From Macquaria australasica (taxonomy: Eukaryota; Chordata; Actinopteri; Centrarchiformes; Percichthyidae): a DNA stretch of 64,000 bases. The stretch covers positions 1 to 64,000 of the forward strand of contig SEMN01001239.1 in assembly GCA_005408345.1 (NCBI GenBank). The letters run 5' to 3'. The notes under the pieces are model-generated. The model searched no databases, had not been told where the DNA came from, and saw nothing but the letters and a program-made list of their open reading frames with translations. The translations under genes were made by a program, and so were the position numbers. Shown piece after piece: positions 25,251 to 35,900 of the stretch. How positions within the stretch are numbered: the stretch's first letter is position 1; each line of letters starts with the position of its first letter.

Positions 25251-25725
25251 TTGACCTGGAAATCTACCTAGTCCACCTTCATGAATGACATTCCAATGTT
25301 CTTATTTCGGCTCTGAGGCATGAGCAGGGATCTCTGAGGAGACATGAGTGAGGATAGAGAAATTTCAAAGAAGTCTTTTACCGGATTGACACACCCCTTT
25401 TATTAGAAATCTGTTAGTGACTGGACGCTGCTGCTGATCAGATTGATCTGATACTACATCACAACATCACTGAAGTTTGATACAGTAGCGGACAGACCAA
25501 TAACTGAACCAACTCGATACAAGTTTTAGATTTGATTTGTTTTCTGATTCACCATCTAGTTAAAAATAATGCATCTGTGTTAACTGTAGGTCTGATTAAC
25601 AAAAGAACCATAAAAAACTTTCTTGATCCATTACAAAGATTTGCCCTTCATGATCTATCATTTGTCCTTTTAATCTGTAAATTATCATGAATAATATTAT
25701 AGTCAGCAAGAAAAAGAGAGTCAAT

Positions 25726-27010
25726 CAATCAATCAAGTTTGTCACATGTAATCATATATGGTACAATCACAGTGAAATGCAATCCTGCCAGTTGCTTCAA
25801 TTCGTGCAAAAACAGTTTAAATAGAATAGGAATAGTAATAAATTAGTGTATGATGTTGGGGGTGTCCTCATTTTGGATCCTGGTGGCCTGAGCTCTTTCT
25901 GAGGCTCTCTGTGCAGACCTGGTGTATCCAGTACCTTCTTCCCAACCGCAGCAGGGATAAAAGGCTGTTATCTGGGTGGTTGGGATTCTTAATGATTCTC
26001 CTAGCCTTATTCTTGCAGCATCTGGTGTAAATATCCTTTAGGCAGGGTAGAGCACTGCCTATTGTATGTTCAGCTGAATGAACCACTCTTTGCAGGGCCT
26101 TACGGTCCTGTTCGGTGCTGTTTCCATACCAGGCAGTGATGTTCACTGTCAGGACGCTCTCAATGGTGCAGGAGTAGAAATTCCTCAGTATTTCAGTGGA
26201 TACCCAGAATTTCCTCAAGCGTCTGAGGTGAAACAGTCTTATACGGTCTGGTCCTACTGCTTTCCCTCCAGACGTCATGCTCAGAAAGGGTGATGGGTTT
26301 AAAAGGTGCACCCACCCATCCATTAACCTCTGCTTCACCTCTTTTTGCTTGTTGGCTGCAGATGGCCTCAAAGCAAGCATAAAAGTTGTTTAGCTCACTT
26401 GCTAAAGCTTGTAATCTGTCATAGTTCTTAGACCTTACCACATTCTTCTGGGATTGCCCTCCTGGAATTGTAGTTCCACTTTCTTCCTGTCATCCCTTTT
26501 TACCTCTCTTCTTACATTGTAAGCTGCTGCTTTATAATTGTCCAGTCTTCCAGATGGCAGCTCTAAGTTGTAGGCTGCAGTCATGTGTTTTGTGTCATGT
26601 AGTGCAGACTGTAGGGCGGCCTCAGATTGGCCTGACCATTTGCTGACCTCTCACATCACTGGGGGCATACATCATAGTTTGTTTACATACTTTGACCTCA
26701 GCAATGGCCGCATGGTCGCTCTTCCCAAACGCTGGTAGCGAATCCGCTCTGTGGCTGTTTTTGAATGCCGTGTAGAAGTGATCCAGAGTGTTTATTTAAC
26801 CTTCTTAAGGTTAGCCTGATTGAAGTCTCCAGCAACATTGAGCACAGCATCACGATTACTGGTCTGTGAGCAGTCTTTGCAAAGATCCAACAGGGCAGCC
26901 TCTGTACTTGCCTGCGGTGGGATGTAGACCGCTGTGCTAATGACCGATGTAAATTCCCTTGGTCGTCGACATCGTCTGATGTCTTTCAGCAATAAACACA
27001 TTTTAATTTT
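25726..27010 (-). mobile_element. Internally deleted CR1-group LINE, minus strand
   Basis: From 5' to 3' on the minus strand: endonuclease pieces (PREFTSVISTAVYIPPQAST, VAGDFNQANLK, then TLDHFYTAFKNSHRADSLPA), the pre-RT motif ELNNFYACFE, then KAVGPDRI, the start of the RT domain. This is fused in frame to RLFHLRRLRKFWVS and the C-terminal ALQRVVHSAEHTIGSALPCL...RRIIKNPNHPDNSLLSLL. The catalytic RT core is absent. The tail at 25726-25740 is a TCAA repeat. Confidence 0.8.
25868..26380 (-). pseudogene. 170-codon fused ORF of the deleted LINE
   Basis: The open frame joins the pre-RT region to the post-RT C-terminus without the catalytic core (junction near 26240-26250). It encodes no active enzyme. 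Its openness probably reflects a clean in-frame deletion rather than function. Confidence 0.7.
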
Positions 27011-27424
27011 AATTTCCAATTTATGAGCTCTGGTCATCTCAGCCCTCTTAAGGTAATCCAGAGGAAGCTCGATGCTATACATAACAACAAATGGAAAAAA
27101 AGAGCTGAATATTGCAATCTCAGAGGAAGAATGGTACAAAATGTGTGTCACACAACAAACTCAGTAAACACTGTACACTACTTGCCCAGCTCCAAACTGC
27201 AGACAGACAGTTCCCAAAACTAGCTAATAAACATAGTGGAGCATTTAGCAGCTAAGGAGATATTTTTCCCAGGAGTTGGTGGAGACCAAAAACAGTGAAT
27301 ATTGGACTTGGAATATTGGTTATGTCTACAGCTTGTTCCACTGAACCCAAAAAAAAATATCAATCAATGTTGTTTTTACTGCACATAATATTACTTTAAA
27401 CTAAGCACTGACGGCCAAAGAGTG

Positions 27425-27965
27425 TGTACTGGAAAAACAGATGGTAGTTTCTATGTAATAATTATGAATCAGGGCTGGAAAATGCCAGACTACCTATTTT
27501 TATGTACTTTTATGATAATAACCCACTTTCTCTGTGTGTCCTTGGCCTGCAGGTCCCTCTCCTAAATGACCTACTTCTGAACATTTTGCACTGAGCACTG
27601 GTTTCGGGGTGGTAGTTGTGACTGATTAGTGTTTTTTTTCCCCAGTGACCATAAATAAAAATTAATTTGGATGATATACTGCACTCTTAGCTTATTACCC
27701 ATGGTATAGGTACATGGTAAATAAACAGAAAAGCAAATTATTCATCCTGTATCATTTTCTCTATCAAAACACTACTTGCCATCCAAATTCACAGGCTGTG
27801 TTTTTAGCATTTTAGCCAATTGAATAAGCATATTAGGACATTACAATATACACTCTTGTGGGTTTTACTAGTAGACACATAAAGAACAAAAGCCTTTTGA
27901 ATTTTCCAGTCCTGATTTATGATAATTACATTCAAACTACCACCTGTGTTTCCAGCTAGTGATCC
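27425..27965. repeat. Repeat with about 57-bp inverted ends
   Basis: 27429-27490 (CTGGAAAAACAGATGGTAGT, then ATGAATCAGGGCTGGAAAAT) is matched in inverse orientation by 27900-27962 (ATTTTCCAGTCCTGATTTAT, then GTGTTTCCAGC), at roughly 80-85 percent by eye. Related sequence recurs at 42330-42700. Confidence 0.6.
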
Positions 27966-29140
27966 TGGCACTTGGTATCTCGTGGTCTAAATTAACATTA
28001 ACAGTAAGTGGAAATAGGGGGCTTTGCATTCTGTCATTTTGGTCTAGTTCTTTGTTTTTCATTTGTGGTTTTTTGTTTTATAACTTTGTAACTTATGTCA
28101 GATGATTTTTGTTGACAGTGTCAACACTGGTTCATTCCATTCACCACACTCATTTTGAGTGTAATGAACATTGCAGTCTCTGGGGGCCACTGCTGGGGCT
28201 TTAGACTGTTAGTCTGGTTTCATTTTGAAGGCTGGTTCAGTTTACCACGCTGTCTGCTTGACTCTTAGTATTCTGGCCTAGATTTAAGCTGACTTTTCTC
28301 ACAGTGTAACTGAATGTTCTGCCTTTCCCCCCATTTTAATTTGACGGCAGCAGGCTAAGTGCTATGATGGTTTATCCAGCACCAATAGGCAAGGACATAT
28401 TGATGCATGACTATGGGGCCAACCACCAGCATGAAAGCGTTCCTTATTCCAACAAATATGTTATACATTTTGTCCATCTTGCAATGTATGTTTTTCATCA
28501 TTTTCATCATTTCAATCATTTCTCAATCTTAGTAGGAAAGTCAGTCTTTCCATCTCATGAATCTCTTTTGAATTTCAGGTGGATCGGCCTGTCACCATTT
28601 ACAAGTGATTTGCTTTTTTTTTTCAGGAGGTATCTGTGATTTCCTGTTATTTCTTCCTGGGGAGTAATCACATGTACCCCCCAATATTAGGAAAGTATCA
28701 AATTGTTCCCCCCAATAATGTATTGATTTTGACTATTTTTATGCTCTTATAATGTGCATAACATTTGGCACCAATAGAAATTAATTTCCAGCACAACTTA
28801 AGTAGTTTGGTAATATTTTGGCTATTTACAATCCGACAAAAAACAGAGCAAACTTTGCTGAAGACACGTGCCAGCTAAGACGGGCAACACCACACACCTG
28901 TTTCATGATTTGAAACAATATCACCCATTAGAAAACGCAGAAAGTAAGAAATTACGTTTTGTGAAATGTTCCGCTGTTCGGCAAGTGTATGTCATGTTCT
29001 GACAATGAATAATAGTTTAAAACCACAATTAACCACCTGGTTTCTTCAATGAGCAAAAATCTGTTTTCTCATGCGGGGGATTTATTCTGTACTCTTAATA
29101 CGTTTGATAAAGGAAAAAAGAACTGTGTGTGAAAATACAT

Positions 29141-29640
29141 CAATCAGAATCAGCATTACTGGCCAAGTATGTGTTCACATACAAGGGATTTGTCTCCGGT
29201 TTTTCGTTGATCTAAATGTACTTACACAGAAATAGACATACAGCTAAAAACAAGGACAACAAAGCTGGACAAAGCTAAACATAAACATTTAACTTTTATG
29301 TAGATACATAGTAGGTGAAAAAAGATATAATTATATATATATACAAAAACAATGGCATTTGTAAACAATAAGACAATAGTGCAATGGTGCATGATTAATG
29401 CAACAGGTTAGTGCAATGGTGCATGATTAATGCAACAGGTTACTTTATATACATGTAGGAGGATATGACAGTATACACGGCATGCTTGGATTTATATTTG
29501 ACAATGATAATATGTACATGTTAAAAAGAATTATAAATATATAATTTATCATTTTTAGGTGCAGTGAATCAGTGTTACAGGGTGTTACAGGGACCAGGAT
29601 TGGCTTCCAAACTGTTTGTGATGTCACAGATCACGCTTGT
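29141..29640 (-). mobile_element. LINE 3'-end fragment, minus strand
   Basis: Contains ATCAGAATCAGCATTACTGG, CCAAGTATGTGTTCACATAC and AAGGGATTTGTCTCCGG, a terminus very common in teleost genomes. No coding part. Confidence 0.6.
29377..29440. repeat. Perfect 32-bp tandem duplication
   Basis: Two identical, directly adjacent copies of a 32-bp unit beginning TAGTGCAATGGTGCATGATT. Confidence 0.95.
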
Positions 29641-29974
29641 GGGCCCGTCCCTGAAAATGGGATTTTCAATGAGCACTTTCAGCAGATGATTGTGTGAACA
29701 TCCTGCTAGTGTCAAACGCTGCACAAACATCGTTCTGTACAGTGAAGCTCAAACATTCAACTGTAGGAACAAGTGGAGGGGCATTTTACATCCAACCTAT
29801 AGTTTTATGACCGAGTGTACCTCTAACTGGTGCAACCGGCCCCGGGAATGGGAAAAGGTAATTCTGAAGGACTAGGACTTAACACTTTGAGATAAGCATA
29901 GAGGTGTCAGGCTATGTGTAGCTCTGGTTGTGTCTGTGTTTTTTCTTTGCGGTTGCTTCGTAAAACAAAGCGGA

Positions 29975-30087
29975 TTGGGAGCTGTTGTTTCCCCAGTAAA
30001 CACACCGACCTTTTCGGCTGTCGCAGTCCCACCTGCCCGGCCTGCTGATCGATCCTCTCGTGGTCACTTCTCCTCCAAAGCCGCTCC
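29975..30087 (-). repeat. GC-rich inverted repeat, left arm
   Basis: The reverse complement (GGACTGCGACAGCCGAAAAG, then GTTTACTGGGGAAA) matches 30776-30892 at about 80 percent. A CpG-rich stretch follows to about 30140. Confidence 0.7.
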
Positions 30088-30775
30088 GAAGGGCAGGCTG
30101 CCTCCGGGCCCGGAGCTGGGTCCGGGTCCAGCCTGAGGAGAACGAGGCAAAGAAGTGTTCAGTGTCACAGTGGCGGTGGTATGGGTCTGCCCATGACGCA
30201 CACATCTTGAGGGAGAGCGCACTGGAGAGTGTGTGAGGAAAGACGCTGATACTTGCCATGGTAACTCAGACAGAACAGGAAAGGCAGTAGACTACAAGGA
30301 TGTGCACTCACGGACGAGTCGATCATTGAGTGCTGCATAGGAGTGCTCAAGCGCAGGTGTGTGTGGCTTATGTTTAGGTTAAATATGAAACATGTCCACC
30401 CACTTTTTATTCTAGCCTACACTTAAACTGGTAGCCTAAAGGTTATCAGAGAGAAATGTTATGGGATGATGTATAGCTACTGCATAGCATACAAACGCCT
30501 TTTTTTCGAGCAGGTCCAGTTGCCGTGTTTTCCGGAACTGACTATGGAGCTGAACGCAGGTTAGGATTCTCTGCAAGAGATGCAGCTTCAATAAAATAAA
30601 ACTTGCTTTATAAATTTGTGTACTCTGTACACCCAGTGGAATTAGAACTGTTTGTAACCATAACAACGTGAATGGTGTGGAAACTATCACTGCGATAGAA
30701 TGTGTCAGCTTGGATGCGTATCGTATGTGCTGGGCGTAGCTGCGCCTAGTCGTAGTTTTAGATGGTGTAACCAGC

Positions 30776-30892
30776 CCTGGAGGAGGAGTGACTCTGAGCG
30801 GAGCAGAAGCAGGCCAGGCAGGAGGGACTGTGACAGCCGAAGAGGTCAGTGCGTTTACCGGGGAAATTTCAGCTCACAATCGGCAGTATCAG
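30776..30892 (+). repeat. GC-rich inverted repeat, right arm
   Basis: GCCAGGCAGGAGGGACTGTG, then ACAGCCGAAGAGGTCAGTG and GTTTACCGGGGAAA, the inverse of 29975-30087. The arms are about 690 bp apart and 400-1300 bp upstream of the first coding exon. Confidence 0.7.
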
Positions 30893-31277
30893 AACCCATC
30901 AGAATTAACATTTGCCATCACTCAACACTCTGATAAACAAGGCTGTTGTGCTGGCTCTCTGTATATACACTTATAGCGTACAAATTAATCAAAAACGTGG
31001 GAAGAGAGAGCTACATTATCGTGTTTTGGTGGAGTTTTATACTAATTTACAAGGAGAGGTTCACAACCTATGCCACCATCTTGAAGTGATCACCGGATGT
31101 CCAGGGATGGGGTTTCCAGAGCTATTTGATCTCTCAACATGCACCACATATTTCACAAGAATGCACCAATCGCTGTGTCAGATTCTGGTGTGACCAGAAA
31201 CTTAACAATACATTTCTCTCATATTTGTCCTTTTCTGTGTTCTGACATTTTTCTCCCTTTCTGTTTACTGCTTTCAG

Positions 31278-31381
31278 TCTCTTCCCGGCAGTCTTTTCCC
31301 TGACCTCATAGAGGTGCCTGCTGATGACGGACTCCTAAAACCTATCTCTGACACCGTTAAACCAACCAGAACCAGACAGCC
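31278..31381 (+). other. apba1: 5' UTR part of the first coding exon of apba1
   Basis: Acceptor TTTACTGCTTTCAG ends at 31277. The 104-nt leader contains a minimal uORF (ATG 31324, stop 31336-31338) in weak context and an in-frame TAA at 31358-31360. That stop rules out an upstream extension and makes the ATG at 31382 (G at -3) the first possible start. The MN start agrees with mammalian APBA1. Confidence 0.7.
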
Positions 31382-32947
31382 ATGAACCCCCAGGAGACAG
31401 AACTTGGCCAGGAGGTGATGGAGGAGACTGATGCCCCTCCTCGTCATCGCCACAACAACCGGTCCCGTAACCACAGCAACCAGGAAAAGCGCTACAGACG
31501 CTGTGAAGCCCCGGCTGGAGGAAGTGCTGGCGGCAGAGCCAGGGCACCACAGCAGCGCAGGACACAGGAGGAGCAAGACATGGAGCTGCAACATGGAGCT
31601 CACTCTCCACAGCCCCAGCAGCCCCAGCCCATTCCCCGACCTGCAGTGACACGTTATCGCAGACAGGGGGACAGCGAGGCCCGGATCAGAGCCCAGCAGC
31701 AGAGGCACAGACAGAGGCAGCAGAGAGAGGCGGAGAGAGCACAACATTTAGCACAACAACAGGAGAAGCAGCACCACACAGAGATGACACAGGAAGATGA
31801 ACGAGAAAGGGATGATTCAGTGCTGGCCCGCTCAGCAAGCACAGAGAGCGGCTTCCACACCCATACCGACCGGGCTGAGGGGGACGATGACCTGGTGATG
31901 ATGTCTCTGGAGCCTGAAGGGCAGCCAGAGGTGGAGGATGAGGTGGGGAACTACGGAGTCCAGCTACGGCCAGAGGCAGAGGGATACACTGAGAGTGCTG
32001 AGGCTGAACAGCAACATCTCCATCCACATCCTAACTATCCTCCTCAGCCCCTGCCACGTGACCCCCTGCCTGATATCCCAAACCCTCAGAGACAGGATGA
32101 AGCAGAGGAGATGCTGAATGCTGGATACTCCAACTACGTCTACACTCAGCCCCTAAGTCACTCCGGGGGAAGGGCCGACATCTCGGCCGGTCAGAGCTTG
32201 GAGAGTCTAGATGCTGGACTTGCGGATGAAGCCTATTCTGAGCCATATGACATTTACTCACTCTCTGAGCATGTTTACGAGGAAATCTGCGATGCTCCGA
32301 CATCAGTTTCATATGCTGCAGACGGGGCTGAGGACACAGAGTCTCTCCAACAGAAGAGGGCCGGCTTTCAGCTGTTGGAGGGCCGGGCAGGAGGTGGAGA
32401 CTACCACCAGCAGGAGGCAGTGGGGTCCCGCTTGCGCCACTACGATGAACGCTCGGATGGCGAGTCAGACAGCCCAGAGAAGGAGGCGGAGTTTGCCCCG
32501 TATCCACGCACCGACAGCTGCGACCAGGAGGAGGACATCAACAGCGTTGTGGCTGACGTCAAAGAAAGCCTAAGCTCTCATAGTCTTCATCGTGCTGCGG
32601 AAGACACCATAGATGAAGAAATTGAGCTGCCACAGGGAGAAGACAAACCCCAACCTGAGTCCCAAACCAACTCCGACAAAAACCACAAAGCTGCCAGCCG
32701 AGAGAAGCCAGACAGAAAACAGACTGCGAGTCCTTCAGAGGAGCCTGTAGCAGTGAGGAACAGTCAGGAGAAGAGGGATGCCATATCCCTGGCCATCAAG
32801 GATATCAAGGAGGCCATAGAGGAGGTGAAGACCAGAACAGTGAGATCGCCTTACACACCTGATGAGCCCAAGGAGCCCATTTGGGTAATGAGGCAGGACC
32901 TGAGCCCCACTGCAGAGTATGACCTACAGCCATCACTGGGGGGCGAT
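31382..32947 (+). CDS. apba1: apba1 coding exon 1: disordered N-terminus with Munc18- and CASK-binding segments
   Basis: 522 codons, phase 0 at the donor GAT|GTAAGT. The open frame runs on 27 codons into the intron to 33028, but that tail is intronic. Visible segments: basic and Gln-rich residues 20-135; LARSASTESGFHTH (148-161), conserved in the family; YSEPYDIYSLSEHVYEEI (285-302), in the Munc18-interaction region of Mint1; the acidic block HYDERSDGESDSPEKEAEF (353-371); and the CASK-interaction segment from KRDAISLAIKDIKEAIEEV (464-482) to EPIWVMRQ (498-505). The exon is low-complexity and charged, as expected for a disordered scaffold. The first 145 residues match the mammalian protein poorly, so lineage-specific change is likely there. 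Confidence 0.95.
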
Positions 32948-35900
32948 GTAAGTACAGCAGCTCTGGCTGTTATTGATCATAACATGGCTGTTAGTCAACT
33001 GTTGCTTTTTACACATTTACTATTTTAAGCCAACAGAGTGAAGAAAGACCAGAACACTTACATCACTGCAGATGCCGCACACAGCCAACATCAACAGCAA
33101 TAGTTACACAACACAATTCATCTCATCTTGCTCAGAGACTGAATGTGTCAGACAGCAAAAACGCAAACACTGTGATGAGGTGAGCTGAAACAGTGCTCTG
33201 ACACACAGACAGGACAAATCGCAGCTCAGAGGCAAAACATCATAACATATCACCTCTGTGTGGAACAGAGGGCAGCACATGTCATAACAAAGAAACAGAC
33301 CAGCAAGAAACATCTTGTAGGATACAGCTCAGATAAACTGCAGCTTTATCTCTGTCCACGCATGAAGTGTTTAAGCCACATTTTTCATTCATCAACATTA
33401 AGCATCTTTTAAGGCTTCAAGTCTGTTTTCTTCCATTTTATATGTGAAGTGACAGTGATTGTGTAGTGGACTCTACACAGCAGTGCTGTGGCTGAACACA
33501 TCCTTTGTAGTTACTGACAGAGGACTGAGGCTGCTAAAACATATTTTTGCACATCTCTTTAGTGTTGCAATAACCTTCTTTCCTAAAAGCAGTGAGATGA
33601 GAAGATGAATATCAATCTCATGTCTTTGTGTTTCACGCAGAACTGTGAGGACGTGGCTAGTCTAAAGGCCAGTTCAGACCAAAGACGAGTTGAAACTAGC
33701 AACTACTTGCAATGCGCAGGTCTGTAACATTCTGAAACCTGTTGGTTTACACCAATGTGACTAGATGAGACGGTGTATCGTTTCTATAGCAACAACTCTC
33801 TATACTTCCATTGTAACTGCCGGCTTTTCAGGCTTTTTTTGTAGCTGAGTCGCAAGTGACGCCTTCAGCCGGAGTTGAGCTGAGACGGGCCAGTTCACAC
33901 TGCTGCAACTTTCCCTGCAACGTTCTAAAATGGTTTTGTGTCATCGTGAATCTTTGGTCTGAACTGGCCATAACACTGGAAGCAGGGGGGAAATAGTTCC
34001 ATAACATAACTCCTTATGAAACACAAAAATTGTTTTTACATTTCTGTTTAGGTTCAGAATAAACAAACAAGATTCAGCATGTTCATCATTAGTGAGCTTT
34101 AGAGGTGTTGGTACATGTGTTTTTCAACTTTAGACAGAGCCAGGCTAGCTGTTTCCAGGAAATGGCAAAGATGGCGGTGAGTGTTAAAGAGAGCTCCAGT
34201 ATTCAAAAGGTCCCCTCTGAAACCTTATCATAGACTGTATAGCACTATGTACACTAGAACTGCCCTGTCTTTGGATAGTATGCTACCCCTCACATTTTTT
34301 GGCTTTCTTATGTAGCTGTATCGGTCATGGGGATTAATCCAAACATTGTTCTCTCCATTGTTCTCTGAATAGAAATTCCAGTCATGTGGGATCTTCTGTC
34401 ATCACTCCCCCTCCCTCCTCCCAATTATTTATTGAGTAAGGGTGAGAGGGAGACAGGTAAAGGGCAAGACAAGTTAAATAATTCAGTGAGGATCCAATAT
34501 CAGAATGACAGGGGCTGTTTTCCTATTCAAATCACCACGATCAGAAAATACCTGCAGCCTGAGTGGTTCTAATTTAAAGTTCATATTTAGATTAATGTGC
34601 CCACAACATACACTGTAAATTCATTAGATGAATAAAGATGGCATGTCGTCACACTGTCAACAGAGCAAATGCAGACTGACAGACAGACCCAGCCTGTTGA
34701 TTCCATGATGAATCCTGATACCCAAGTGTCATCTGAACAGCTGACCCAGTCTGTAGACACTGGTGTTGCATTTAACCACACACTGCCACTCTCAATGCTA
34801 GTTCATCTGGAGCACTTGCTGACGTTCAGCTGGGTTTGTGCATTTACTGAAAGCCATGGAAAACTTTTGGATGTATCAAGTAGAAAAGCTTGAGGAGGAA
34901 CAAGCCAAGCAGAAGCAGCAGACTGACCAACATGATGGAGAGGAGGTGTGGACAGTTTAAAGAGTTTATAATGATTTTTCCATTGGTGTGTGATGGTTTA
35001 TATTTGTAGCAGTGGTGGAATAATTTGTCTCAGGAATGTTTTGATGTGTGGAGAGTTCTGAAATGACACATGATGTGTGTATAAGACCAACATTTCTAAT
35101 TTCAAAGCCTTTTTGTGGATTCATACAGAAGGCGAGAGTGGTCCTGTTAGCTAATAATGTTTACCTCCATCTTTTGGAAATCAAGACTTACTATGATTTT
35201 TAACAAACAACAATTTGTGATGTTGCTCGTGACTGTAACATTATGTGTAGGTCTGCTTACTGTACTTACAACTCTGTCATTTTTGGTCCCTCTTCCTCTC
35301 ACAGCTGAGAAAAATTACGTTCTACTGTAATAAACTTTAAGTACAGAAATACATCCTGAGATAATGACAGTGGTGGAAGAAGTATTCAGATCCTATACTT
35401 CAGTATAATAATACCACATTGTAAAAATACTTTGTTAAAAGAAAAAGACTTTCAGGATGGTACCTTTCAGCATGTATTGTGTATATTATATTACTGGATT
35501 ATTACTACTGATGCGTTCGCTTAAGCATCTTAATGTTGTAACTGTTGGAGGTGGAAGTATTTATTTGGGTTCTTTATAACAATTCAACATATTTTATTTG
35601 TTTATCATGTCAGGATTAGAGGTGCAGACTGGTGAAGTTCAATGATTTATTTACAAAAGCTTACAGGCAGGCAGGTTGAGGTCCAGGATCGGGTTACAGA
35701 AGCTCCTAAGCAGAAACACAAGGCAAGCAGCAGCATAGCAACAAGAAAACAAGGATACACTGACAAAGGACCAAAGGATCTGAGTGGCTGATGAGGGAAG
35801 TGAGAACAGGTGAGCAGGTGAACGAGGAGGTCTGGTGGACAAGTCTGAGGGCATCTGGTGGACGGCTTGAGGATGCCAGGTCTGGGGTGTTGGAAGAAAG

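Larger units (their letters stand above)
24608..31277 (+). other. apba1: Intron upstream of the first coding exon
   Basis: Carries LINE 3' ends on the minus strand, a repeat with inverted ends at 27425-27965 and a GC-rich inverted pair near 30-30.9 kb. 28000-29140 holds no recognised feature. Confidence 0.5.

Noticed and set aside
32948..33028. Extension of the apba1 reading frame past 32947
   Set aside because: A consensus donor GAT|GTAAGT and the in-frame continuation at 39987 show this is intron; the tail peptide has no family match.
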